Below, one piece after another: positions 49,756-58,236 of a stretch of 64,000 nucleotides of DNA. The translations under genes and the position numbers were made by a program. Source of the stretch: an uncultured Acetatifactor sp. (GTDB lineage: Bacteria > Bacillota > Clostridia > Lachnospirales > Lachnospiraceae); assembly GCA_910577235.1 (NCBI GenBank), contig CAJTMX010000011.1, forward strand, positions 1 through 64,000. The letters are read 5' to 3'. The notes beneath the pieces were generated by a model, which saw nothing but the letters and a program-made list of their open reading frames with translations, was not told the origin of the DNA and did no database searches. The first letter of the stretch is position 1. Each line of letters opens with the position of its first letter.

Positions 49756-50991
49756 TCACATAACAGCTTCGCGACATAATGCAATGAATTTTCTGAAATC
49801 TTCGTTCATATAATTATGATCCGACTGTATCATAGAAGTCTGTAGTTTTTCCCATGTGTCATAACAGCATTTCCCTCTCAGATTGCAGGTTTCACAGTTT
49901 GGACAGGACGGTATCTTAAAACCATTCTTGTGGATTCTAATCAAGTTATTTACTTCTTCAATGATTTTTTCGTTCGATCCAAATCCACAGAAGTATTCCA
50001 TGATCTGCTCATCCCGAACTTCCTCCTTAAATGCTTTAATAATCACCTTATCCACCTGTCTTATTACTTCATTCACTCTTGCATCAACATTATAGATATC
50101 AATGTATTTCTCTGCAATATCATATTCTTTTAAGTACAAAGCAAGATACGCTGCAAACAGATATGGACTATAAATGTAAGGTGCGTCCGATATGTGGGTA
50201 GTGATAACTCCCAGAAGTTTTGTCATGCTGAATGCGTAAGTATATGCCGGGTATTGAAGAATATTCAGAATACAGTTTAGGGTATCCTTCGTTAAATATT
50301 TGCCCGCCTCAACTGTCGTACGGAACTTACGAATTGACTTCAGCGTATTATACAAACCGATTTCCTTATCTGTAGGATAATACAAAGATGCACATACATC
50401 AGGCATGACAATTCTGATACAAGGTACGCCATATTTAGTATAGTTTATCAAACCAACTGTGTCCGCTATCGTTTTGCACCTTTCTAACATAAACTTGACG
50501 GCCCCATCATTTGTAATGACGCTATCACAAAACCCGGATATGATATCTGTTGTGTTTGCTATACTTCTAAAGAACCCTCGAGGAAGTCTGCCGGTGCCAT
50601 CAATTTCCGCTCTGATATGATCGTATGCTCTATCATCGCTAAACCAAAAACCTTTCACCGCAGTATCGGAAACATAGCACTCATTCATACGCAAACGGAA
50701 ATTCAAATCAAAACTCAGTCCCTGAAATACTTCCGTTATACAGCGCTGAAGTGCGATGTCCACATTTGCATCAGCCCCCAGTTTGAAATAATACTTTGTC
50801 ATACTAGGGTCAAAAATTAGAACTCCGATAACCGGCAACTTGCCACCAAGAGAACAGTCAATAACGCGTACATGGTATTTCCGCGATTCTATCGCCTGGA
50901 TCAGTTTATAAGAATTCAGATTTGCATAAGCCTGCTCTCCTATCGCCTTAAAAACATCATCATATTTCTCTTTATATATAAAATGATATTT
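49756..50991 (-). pseudogene. 5'-truncated YcaO-family gene (azoline/thioamide peptide modification type)
   Basis: An open frame of 411 residues has no start at its 5' end; it begins right after a stop codon (50992-50994). The segment RVIDCSLGGKLPVIGVLIF followed by KLGADANVDIALQRCITEVFQG is the classical YcaO core. The C-terminus carries a Cys cluster (SCPNCETCNLRGKCC). The N-terminal SxxxExxER ATP-binding region of YcaO proteins is missing, so the gene is probably inactive. An internal TTG (50838) gives a shorter product. YcaO enzymes phosphorylate peptide amides to make azolines or thioamides; the two exporters downstream fit that context. Confidence 0.72.
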
Positions 50992-51091
50992 TCAGTCTTT
51001 ATGAGTAATGCGATAATATGTATTATAATATTATGAATGTTTCTGGTAACATTTTTCAATGTCGCTATGTTCACAAATCTTACCCTAGGAG

Positions 51092-51271
51092 ATGTGCGCA
51101 AGATGTGTAAACCACATCAACAGCGAACCCAGAAATAGGCTGAACGGGCGCACACCCTATAAGCTGACAAACCACACTTATGATTTGGAACCACTCAAGG
51201 CATTGCAGCTCTAGTATGTTGCACCCGATGAAGTGGTGCTGTCCCCGAAGCTGCTGAAAAATAACCCGTAA
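51092..51271 (+). pseudogene. Transposase C-terminal remnant (IS30/integrase-core-like)
   Basis: A plus-strand frame reads NSEPRNRLNGRTPYKL, the motif at the C-terminal end of IS30-type and related integrase-core transposases. It then hits an in-frame TAG and continues as YVAPDEVVLSPKLLKNNP to a TAA. The start and catalytic part are missing. It shows that an insertion sequence once lay next to the YcaO remnant. Family assignment is tentative. Confidence 0.5.
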
Positions 51272-51297
51272 ACTTATAAATTACATCGCCGCCGGGG

Positions 51298-51341
51298 TAA
51301 CTTCTATAAAAAGCCACTCATGCCTGTAGAAGTTATTTTTT
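51298..51341 (+). terminator. Terminator after the transposase remnant
   Basis: TAACTTCTA (51298-51306) pairs with TAGAAGTTA (51327-51335), followed by six Ts. Confidence 0.65.
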
Positions 51342-51480
51342 ACCACACTTATTTCGAGAGGTCTGGTGGGCATACCCAGATTTTAAGGTTATTCATAAAT
51401 TTACTATAATATATTTTAACATAGAATTTGGTTCTGTACACTATAAAATTTTAAATTTGTGGCATTTTTAAAGGTAATGT

Positions 51481-51813
51481 TTGCATACGGGACTAACTTC
51501 GGGAATTCACGACCGCAGGAAACAGCTACGTATGACACAAGATGAACTTGCCGAAAAAGTAGGCATCACACCGCAGACAGTCTCAACCGCTGAACTAGGC
51601 AAAAAGGCACTGCGCCCGGAAAATATCATCCGTATCTGTTCTGCACTGGAAGTCAGCACTGACTACCTGCTCCTGGGTAAAGTGAACGGCCACGACCATT
51701 CTGTCCTGTCTGCTAAAATTTCAGACCTTTTCCCTGCACAATATCGGCATCTGGAAGATATTGTGAACAGCTTCCTTGCTGCGCTTGGAGAAAAGAACAC
51801 TCAGGGAAGATAA
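51481..51813 (+). CDS. XRE-family helix-turn-helix regulator
   Basis: A 110-residue protein starting at TTG 51481 after AAAGG. The N-terminal helix-turn-helix (IHDRRKQLRMTQDELAEKVGITPQTVSTAELGKKAL...ICSALEVSTDYLLLG) is typical XRE/Cro. The C-terminal ~40 residues are helical. It is transcribed convergently to parR and is probably a regulator of the element's right arm. Confidence 0.8.
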   Translation: MHTGLTSGIHDRRKQLRMTQDELAEKVGITPQTVSTAELGKKALRPENIIRICSALEVSTDYLLLGKVNGHDHSVLSAKISDLFPAQYRHLEDIVNSFLAALGEKNTQGR

Positions 51814-51836
51814 TTACAAAATCTCCCCTGTGGTTT

Positions 51837-52253
51837 CTAACTGTTCCTGAATGCCGACATGGTATCTGCGATCATGGCCCATGTACCCTCGTCCATTTCA
51901 TTTTGCCCTGCTTCCCGTTCAACATCATATCCCTGCTCCGATAACTCAGTGATTAGCTGTTCTTCCCTTATTGATTTCCCGTAACCTGTTCTATCTACGG
52001 TATTCTGTTTTCCATTATCCCTATTATGCAGAATTTCCAATACAATCTTTTCTATGGCTGCCCTGTCTGCAGTTAATGGCAAAGAAATATCCGGCGCCTC
52101 CGGGCAGTTTACATAATGGAGAACAGCATTAACAATAAACTGCGCCTTTCTGTGCGCTCCCTGTCTTTCCAGCAGGCGTATGACCGCGGCATGGGCAGGA
52201 TCATTTTCATTGAACTTGATACTGAACCGCTCCCTGTTCTTCTTTCCGTCCAT
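51837..52253 (-). CDS. parR: ParR-like DNA-binding partition adaptor
   Basis: A 138-residue protein. ATG 52253 is chosen; the longer frame runs into parM. The N-terminal RFSIKFNENDPAHAAVIRLLERQGAHRKAQFIVNAVLHYV has the form of the ribbon-helix-helix-type domain of ParR/StbB. The C-terminal half is acidic and may bind ParM. It starts 4 bases after the stop of parM, so they are coupled. The direct repeats upstream of parM are the expected binding site. Confidence 0.78.
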   Translation of the reverse strand: MDGKKNRERFSIKFNENDPAHAAVIRLLERQGAHRKAQFIVNAVLHYVNCPEAPDISLPLTADRAAIEKIVLEILHNRDNGKQNTVDRTGYGKSIREEQLITELSEQGYDVEREAGQNEMDEGTWAMIADTMSAFRNS

Positions 52254-52257
52254 AGGC

Positions 52258-53172
52258 TCACCTGTTCCTGGTTTCCATCTGATAGAGGAACTCGTACCCC
52301 TTCGCATTGGCATTGATATCCTCCACAAACAGGGCATTCTTTACCTTGCCTGAACTTTCGATCTGTTTCCGCAGCCGTGTTGCTCCACCGCCCACAAACA
52401 CCACTTTGCCAGAGGATAAATCCAACATACGCTCCCTCAGCCCGTTGGCAAGGTCATTGACAAAATCCTGTGCCAGCTGCTCCACCAGGGAAACCACATC
52501 TGGAGAATATATGCCGGTTTTTCCCTCTAAGATACTGTCAATGTCCGTTTCATCCAGCAGGATGTCAAACTCCGAGTTTGCTTTTTTGCGTACCTGATTA
52601 TAAAGCACAATCACTCCGTTTTCTAAGGAATCGCATACTGTCAGGTCTGCCCGTCCTGACCGCATCATCAGATAATCCGCCGTAAATCCTCCGATATCCA
52701 CGATCAATACTTTGGGGCTGCCCATCAGCCTGTCCATCATGGTCGCTGCTGCAGCATACGCCTGTGGATAACAGCGCACATCCTCAATATAAACAGTGTA
52801 AGTCCTGTCCCTATAAGTAAATCTTACCACACCACGATCCATAAAGTACCGGGTAAATGCCTTGTTCTGCGCCCCATAATGCGCCGGCGGGAGACCAACC
52901 GCAAGCTGGATACGCTGCGTATTCTCCCCGTATAGCCCTTTTGCCTGGAGCTCCTGCGCAATCCCGAACAGGGTGAGGATAAAGAAACGGTCGTCCTCTG
53001 TTTTGTCCCTCTTATACGGGATGCGCTGGTTTGACAGTATATAATACCTGTTCTGATACACCAATATATCACTGCCAAAAGGCTTTGTGGTACTCTCTGC
53101 CAGTCCTGACACAAAGGGCGGGCGGCAGGCGGTTTTCATCTGCTTGTTTCCGTGGTCGATCGCAATTAACAT
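52258..53172 (-). CDS. parM: ParM-like actin-type partition ATPase
   Basis: A 304-residue actin-fold protein: phosphate-1 motif AIDHGNKQMK at the N-terminus, phosphate-2 LIVDIGGFTADY near residue 154, and adenosine motif VVFVGGGATRL near 260. It should polymerise and push apart copies of the element or its excised circle. AAAAGGAGG precedes the ATG. Iterons at 53210-53228 lie 38 bases upstream. A partition system argues for stable extrachromosomal replication after excision. Confidence 0.88.
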   Translation of the reverse strand: MLIAIDHGNKQMKTACRPPFVSGLAESTTKPFGSDILVYQNRYYILSNQRIPYKRDKTEDDRFFILTLFGIAQELQAKGLYGENTQRIQLAVGLPPAHYGAQNKAFTRYFMDRGVVRFTYRDRTYTVYIEDVRCYPQAYAAAATMMDRLMGSPKVLIVDIGGFTADYLMMRSGRADLTVCDSLENGVIVLYNQVRKKANSEFDILLDETDIDSILEGKTGIYSPDVVSLVEQLAQDFVNDLANGLRERMLDLSSGKVVFVGGGATRLRKQIESSGKVKNALFVEDINANAKGYEFLYQMETRNR

Positions 53173-53209
53173 AGTTTGTTGCCTCCTTTTTGGTTTTATA
53201 CATATCCTT

Positions 53210-53228
53210 TACGCATGGATTACGCATT
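53210..53228 (-). repeat. TACGCAT direct repeats upstream of parM (candidate parC)
   Basis: TACGCAT occurs at 53210-53216 and 53221-53227, 11 bases apart, followed by Ts. The same spacing and flank occur at 12693-12717. It lies in the promoter region of parM, where the parC centromere and operator is found in ParMR systems. Confidence 0.65.
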
Positions 53229-53235
53229 TTTCAAC

Positions 53236-53276
53236 AAAAAAACAGCGAACCACCATTCCGTGATCCGCCGTTTCTT
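53236..53276 (-). terminator. Possible terminator of the zinc-ribbon gene
   Basis: An imperfect stem (AAACAGCG near 53240 against CGCCGTTT near 53267) is followed on the minus strand by seven Ts. It separates the zinc-ribbon gene from the parM promoter. Confidence 0.5.
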
Positions 53277-53280
53277 TGTT

Positions 53281-53649
53281 TTAGCTATTTTGTTCTTCCT
53301 CGTGATATTCTACAATGTACTGGCTTCCGTCTTCCTCCGTAACCACCGCAGGATACCGTACTTTGTTTCCTGCTAATACTAATGTATTAGCTGCAAAATC
53401 TGCAATTTCCCCAATGAAGTACATATCCCACTCAAGATTCTCGTTTTCTGTCAGAGTCTTGCACATTTCGTACACCGCATTATATACTTCATCAACCCGT
53501 TTGCTTTGTCTGTCGCTCAACTCTACCTCTTTATCCGTCTCAAATGAACTTCCACATTCAGGACAAATGGTGAAGCTGCCCTCATTGTTCCCATAGATTT
53601 TTTCAAGGAAAAACTCATGCCCGCAGTTCAAACATTTTATGATATTCAT
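53281..53649 (-). CDS. Small zinc-ribbon protein
   Basis: A 122-residue protein. IKCLNCGHEF and ICPECGSSF form a two-knuckle zinc ribbon in the first 35 residues, followed by a helical acidic part. GGAGGTGG precedes the ATG. It probably binds nucleic acid or a protein partner; family not recognised. Confidence 0.6.
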   Translation of the reverse strand: MNIIKCLNCGHEFFLEKIYGNNEGSFTICPECGSSFETDKEVELSDRQSKRVDEVYNAVYEMCKTLTENENLEWDMYFIGEIADFAANTLVLAGNKVRYPAVVTEEDGSQYIVEYHEEEQNS

Positions 53650-53724
53650 TTGTCTTTTCCACCTCCTTATCTTTTCTGATTTGCCATTCCGTGAAATATG
53701 CCTGTATGCAGCCTGTATTGGATA

Positions 53725-54348
53725 TCAGGTATGCATACCAAAATATGCCTTCTGCATATCCTCCAGCCCATGCAGGATGATCCCTCCGCAGATTCCGGTT
53801 CCGCCGATACGCTCTTCCCGAAAGAAAAAGCTGTATGGAGCGTAACTGTCATCCACGATCCATATCCTCACTGCATCCGGCCACTGAAAATGACGCTCCA
53901 AAAACTTCCCAAGTTTTCTGCGAAGCCCCTTTATCCGGGCTATCTTTTCCAGATTGCTCCTGCTGCCAAATTCTATGACCGGCCTGCGGCTCTCCAAAAG
54001 GGAAAGCCGGCAACAGCTTTTTCCACCCTCACGGATGCTTTCATCAATACAATCCAGGAAATCCTGATAAGTGATAGATAATCTCTCCAAACGCCCTATC
54101 AGCTTATCCCCGCTGCTGTCCAGCCAGGAAACCTCGATTTTCAGCACATCTTCTCCTTCCTGGCTCTTGTGCAGATACATCCGCAGATAGGAATAGCCGT
54201 CGGCACTGAGAAGTTTCTGTTTTGCCTTCAAATCATCCAGCTCCCTGCGCCAAATTACAAACTGCTTTGATCTCCCATATTTTCTGGAATAGGTCCTCAA
54301 TGAAATGAAATCCCCGTCCGCAGAAATCTTTATCATGATCCGTTCCAT
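53725..54348 (-). CDS. Conserved protein downstream of pcfJ-like gene, unknown function
   Basis: A 207-residue soluble protein. It contains a beta-rich N-terminus (MIKISADGDFISLRTYSRKYG) and an alpha/beta C-terminus (RIWIVDDSYAPYSFFFREERIGGTG). It follows the PcfJ-like gene by 18 bases and is probably in its operon. No family recognised. Confidence 0.55.
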   Translation of the reverse strand: MERIMIKISADGDFISLRTYSRKYGRSKQFVIWRRELDDLKAKQKLLSADGYSYLRMYLHKSQEGEDVLKIEVSWLDSSGDKLIGRLERLSITYQDFLDCIDESIREGGKSCCRLSLLESRRPVIEFGSRSNLEKIARIKGLRRKLGKFLERHFQWPDAVRIWIVDDSYAPYSFFFREERIGGTGICGGIILHGLEDMQKAYFGMHT

Positions 54349-54366
54349 ACTCTGCCCTCTCCTTTC

Positions 54367-56544
54367 TTATGCCGCCTCCATCAGATCCTCTGTCAGAACA
54401 TCCACTAACAGCCGCCCTGCCAGTTGTCCGGTATTGATGACAAGCTGCTTTTCCCTCATTTCCGCAAATTCCTGCTCCCGCAGGCTGTGGCTGATCGCTG
54501 CAAGTTCTTTTTCCTCACTGGTGATCCGCTTTGACACTTCTTTCTGCCATTTTTTTAAGAACTTTGTGGCATCTTCAATGTCCGCTTCCTGCCTGTCGTA
54601 CATGGTGCGCTTTTGGCGTACCGTCCCGTCAGGCTCGATCTCCAGGGTATAATAGGCTTTCCCCGGGTTGGCACTGCGGCGGAGAAACAGGACATAGCTT
54701 TCCCTGCGTTCGATGCGCTCCCAATAACGGTCGCTGCTACCTACACAGTGATGGAGATCCTCGCCCTCCTGCAGTATGTCCTCAATACAGCGCGGGCTTA
54801 CCACCGAATAATTCTTGTCGCTGTACTCATAAATATCCTTGATGGATTCATAGATCTGCTCCACATGGGGGTAATTTTTCAGGATCTCGCCTGCCTTTAT
54901 CGCCAGCGATTTGCTGTGGCACCTCTCTACCAACTCGTCATGCCGCTTACGCAGCTTGTTTACCCGGTAGATAATGGCATCCTGCGTATCCATGTGGAAA
55001 CGCTCCGCCATTGCCAGATAATCGCTCCATGTTGTCAGGACCTCCCTGCTTTTCATGCCGTTCTCCTTCATCTGCCGCCTTACATAATTATAAATCTGCA
55101 CCATGCTCATACGGTTACTGATGAATTTCAGATCTTCTGCTGTGATATCCTCCTGACAGAACCAGCTGGTTACATGGTCGGGCAACAGCTTTCCCGTTGC
55201 TTTCTCATACTGCAGCCATTTCAGGAACTGACTGCCGCCATTGCACCTGCGCAGCCTTGCCAGCTGCTGGGAATCTATGCCCAGCAGTTTCTTTAAGTCG
55301 CCAAACAGACGATTCTTAAAACAGCCTTCAATGGAACACCTGCCGTACATACACTCCATTGCCAGAGTGCCAAGCCCCGCTTTTGCCAGGCGTTCCAGCT
55401 CCGGAACGCTCTGCCACTTCGCCAGATATTTTTCCGGGTCAATTTTTTCTATCATAGCCGCCATTTCCACCAGACCGGTCTTACGCAGTTCTTTTTTTGC
55501 GAGATCCGGCAGGGTGCGCCCATACATACGCCCTTCATAGGTAGGGGAATAGTAATAATAGTAATAAAATGCCTTTGTATAGCGTTGCTCAAGGCTGGTC
55601 CTGATCCATCTTGTCTCCGTATTCTTATACACGCCCCATGAATAAGCCCGCAATCCATATCCATCCTTATCCAGGATAACACGCCGGACCTCTGAGAACT
55701 GGCATTCTGTATGATGGTAATCTTTCCGTCTGTAAGACCTGCTCCCTTCAAATCCGCGGATCATCACGCCGTCCTCACAGCGCTGCAGCAGATACATATG
55801 TGCCGTATCTGTTCTCACAACGCCGGCAGCCTTGCCTTCAGACTTATAGACAATCTTATGGCGGCAGCAGGGACAGGTTCCCTGTTTGCCATGTTTCGGA
55901 TGTTCGATCGGAACCTGCTTTTCACAATAGGTACAATAGCCTTCTGTAACCCCCCTGCGGTCATAGCGGTAAAAAATGTAATTCTCCGGAATCCCGACTT
56001 TTAACACCCATTTCTCCCAATCCTTAGGAAGCTCAGGGGTCTGTTCCATATCCAGGTCCCACGGGTCGGTCTCCCGTCTGTGGCGCTTTTTGAGTTCATC
56101 CGCCCTGACCTGAAGCTGATACTGCAAAATGCCCTTATATCCCCCATTGGATACCTCAAGGTATCTTTTGATGGTCCGGGCGCCCTCCGGATTGATCCAC
56201 TTCTTCTCGGAATAAGCGACGTATTTCGGCCATGGGATCATATCCAGCTTTGCCGTCAGCCACTTGTTCGTCCGCCTGTCATAAGTCAGGAATTCGCCTG
56301 CCTGATTGTTGATATACAATTCATACACGGGCATGACCGACTCCATCCGCATATATTCCGGCAGAAAGAAAGCCACCTTCAGGATTCCGCTTAATACCTG
56401 GCAGCGCATATAAAGCCCATAGGTATAGCTTTCTCTCACATAGGAATATGACATTTCCCTTTTTAAGGTATCATCTGCCGCCATCCGCATCATCTTGGGG
56501 GTAGCCTTCAATGTCCGTAATTTTAATAGCTCTCCTTTTTTCAT
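54367..56544 (-). CDS. PcfJ-like protein
   Basis: A 725-residue protein of the PcfJ type, named after pCF10. A Cys-rich zinc site lies near residues 207-233 (CTYCEKQVPIEHPK, CPCCRHKI). The hallmark EDILQEGEDLHHCVGSSDRYW is near residue 600, followed by YYTLEIEPDGTVRQKRTM. The family is common on Firmicutes conjugative plasmids, but its role is unclear. The start overlaps the stop of the upstream gene by ATGA. Confidence 0.85.
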   Translation of the reverse strand: MKKGELLKLRTLKATPKMMRMAADDTLKREMSYSYVRESYTYGLYMRCQVLSGILKVAFFLPEYMRMESVMPVYELYINNQAGEFLTYDRRTNKWLTAKLDMIPWPKYVAYSEKKWINPEGARTIKRYLEVSNGGYKGILQYQLQVRADELKKRHRRETDPWDLDMEQTPELPKDWEKWVLKVGIPENYIFYRYDRRGVTEGYCTYCEKQVPIEHPKHGKQGTCPCCRHKIVYKSEGKAAGVVRTDTAHMYLLQRCEDGVMIRGFEGSRSYRRKDYHHTECQFSEVRRVILDKDGYGLRAYSWGVYKNTETRWIRTSLEQRYTKAFYYYYYYSPTYEGRMYGRTLPDLAKKELRKTGLVEMAAMIEKIDPEKYLAKWQSVPELERLAKAGLGTLAMECMYGRCSIEGCFKNRLFGDLKKLLGIDSQQLARLRRCNGGSQFLKWLQYEKATGKLLPDHVTSWFCQEDITAEDLKFISNRMSMVQIYNYVRRQMKENGMKSREVLTTWSDYLAMAERFHMDTQDAIIYRVNKLRKRHDELVERCHSKSLAIKAGEILKNYPHVEQIYESIKDIYEYSDKNYSVVSPRCIEDILQEGEDLHHCVGSSDRYWERIERRESYVLFLRRSANPGKAYYTLEIEPDGTVRQKRTMYDRQEADIEDATKFLKKWQKEVSKRITSEEKELAAISHSLREQEFAEMREKQLVINTGQLAGRLLVDVLTEDLMEAA

Positions 56545-57089
56545 AATAACAAGACCTGCCTTTCTTTCAAGTTTACATCATACCATCTGCCCGGCATGAT
56601 ATCTGCGCCATCTACGGAGGTGAGCGCAACCTGTTCTATTGTTCCTGTTTCCGCATTTTCCCTGGCTAATGCCAGGATGTCTCCCATTTCTCCCTTTGCC
56701 ACGGGGTCCATGCCCCTTACGACTGCATATCCGCCGCGTGCCTCCGCCCGGTCCTTCTTCACATGGCTGCTCCACTCCCGCAGGGGATGGTCTGCCATAA
56801 AGGCCAGACCATGCAGGAAAAACTCCCTTCGGGTTAATTTTTTTAAGACGGTCAGCTCTGTGCAGGAAATTTTTGAGTCAACATCATCCTCATCAATATC
56901 CCCTCCTGCGCTGACAATACAATATTCTGAACTTTCCATATCCGGATAATAGGTAAGGCAGTCCAGCGGATTTTCGGCACAATGGAATCCGTTCTGTCTG
57001 CAGTTTGCTTTATCTGTGCGGTTTAAGCCCATTTTGAACTTATATTCCAGACAGATAAGCCCCTGCTGAAACGCCTTATAAGCAATCAT
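56541..57089 (-). CDS. Conserved protein paired with PcfJ (DUF7666-like)
   Basis: A 182-residue protein. AYKAFQQGLICLEYKFKMG and CLTYYP at the N-terminus, then AVVRGMDPVAKGEMGDILALARE. Four Cys in the N-terminal half may bind metal. It resembles DUF7666-type proteins often encoded next to PcfJ (from memory). AAGGAGGG precedes the ATG. Confidence 0.6.
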   Translation of the reverse strand: MIAYKAFQQGLICLEYKFKMGLNRTDKANCRQNGFHCAENPLDCLTYYPDMESSEYCIVSAGGDIDEDDVDSKISCTELTVLKKLTRREFFLHGLAFMADHPLREWSSHVKKDRAEARGGYAVVRGMDPVAKGEMGDILALARENAETGTIEQVALTSVDGADIMPGRWYDVNLKERQVLLL

Positions 57090-57099
57090 TTTTCCCTCC

Positions 57100-58128
57100 T
57101 TAACTTGCCTGATTTCCCTGCAGCATCATATCCATCAGGGATATTTGCCCTGTCACCTGTACATTCTCCGCTTTTTTCTCCTGCTCCGGTTTCTTTTCCG
57201 GAACCTTGGCTTTTTTCTCCTTCTTTTCTGTTTTCTTTTTGGCCGCAGGCTTATAACCTGCCTTTCCGATATAGGGCTTAGGGACAAATTTTTCCTCTTC
57301 CTCCTCGTCTTCTTTGGCAAGGGGATTCCTGAAATAATCTTCCGCCCACTGGTAGCACAGGCCGTCAGGAATGTCACTCCCATAGCCCTGCTGCCCAGCC
57401 CCAGGTTTGATGTCATTTGGTTTGATGTCATTTGCTTTCATCTCATCCTGGACATAATCCCATGCCTTCCGGTTGATATACTGAAAGCAGTGGACCATGC
57501 TTTTCCGGGGATCCATCACCATGCGGGCAAATTCGGGATCTTCCAGGCAGAGCGTCTGGATATATTCCGCCACGCAGTCTTTCATATTGCGCCGCGTGAG
57601 CTTTTCCGTATCGGCACTGACCCGCTCCATGGACTTCTTTACGAGTTCTTCCTCGCTCATACCGGCAAGTGCCTCTTCCTGTTTCCGCAGGGCATCCTTT
57701 TTCTGCTGCTGCCTTGCCTCCCACTGCGCTTTCCGCTCTGCCTCTGCCGCTTCGTGCTTTGCCCGCCTGGTTTCTTCGTCCTCCTGCGGCTGTTCCTCCG
57801 TTTGGATGCTTTCACCATCATCCTCTCCTTCAGGCTCCTCCGCAGGTTCTGCGGTTTCTTCCTCCGCATCCAGTGCCATCATGTCTTCTGCCACAGGTTC
57901 CCCGGCAAATCCGGCTGTTTCCTCTGCGGCAGGTTCTTCATATACGGCATTTTCCAACACCATTCCTTCTGTCACTCCTGCAGCCTCCGCGGGGATTGCA
58001 TATACCTGTTCCGGCGGAACCGGCAGGGTATCCATCTCCTGTACTGCTGCCTGATTGTCAAACGGGGTTCCCATTACGCCATACTGCCATTCTCCAACTG
58101 CCACATTGTTCTGATTTATTTCGCTCAT
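57100..58128 (-). CDS. PcfK-like protein with an acidic linker
   Basis: A 342-residue protein. ATG 58128 follows AGAGAGGAA; the longer frame is rejected. Residues ~50-130 are an acidic disordered region (Glu/Ala-rich), followed by a coiled-coil-like Lys/Glu helix. The C-terminal half has the PcfK-like pattern (AEYIQTLCLEDPEFARMVMD, then KSMVHCFQYINRKAWDYVQ, GLCYQWAEDYFRNP). It forms an operon with PcfJ. It is probably a plasmid-transfer accessory protein; biochemical role unknown. Confidence 0.78.
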   Translation of the reverse strand: MSEINQNNVAVGEWQYGVMGTPFDNQAAVQEMDTLPVPPEQVYAIPAEAAGVTEGMVLENAVYEEPAAEETAGFAGEPVAEDMMALDAEEETAEPAEEPEGEDDGESIQTEEQPQEDEETRRAKHEAAEAERKAQWEARQQQKKDALRKQEEALAGMSEEELVKKSMERVSADTEKLTRRNMKDCVAEYIQTLCLEDPEFARMVMDPRKSMVHCFQYINRKAWDYVQDEMKANDIKPNDIKPGAGQQGYGSDIPDGLCYQWAEDYFRNPLAKEDEEEEEKFVPKPYIGKAGYKPAAKKKTEKKEKKAKVPEKKPEQEKKAENVQVTGQISLMDMMLQGNQAS

Positions 58129-58236
58129 ATTTCCTCTCTTTCTGCGCAAAAAAGACACGGCGCAGGAATATTTTCCCGAACCATGCCCTTATTTGTCGCT
58201 CTGGCGCCGCCCTGTAACCTTATCAAAGCGGCAGGT

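Larger units (their letters stand above)
50995..51480. other. Gap with no intact gene between the YcaO remnant and the XRE gene
   Basis: About 490 bases. It holds the transposase remnant (51092-51271), one hairpin terminator (51298-51341) and AT-rich DNA with no clear gene. It looks like the scar that truncated the YcaO gene. No precursor-peptide gene with a clear ribosome-binding site is seen here. Confidence 0.5.
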
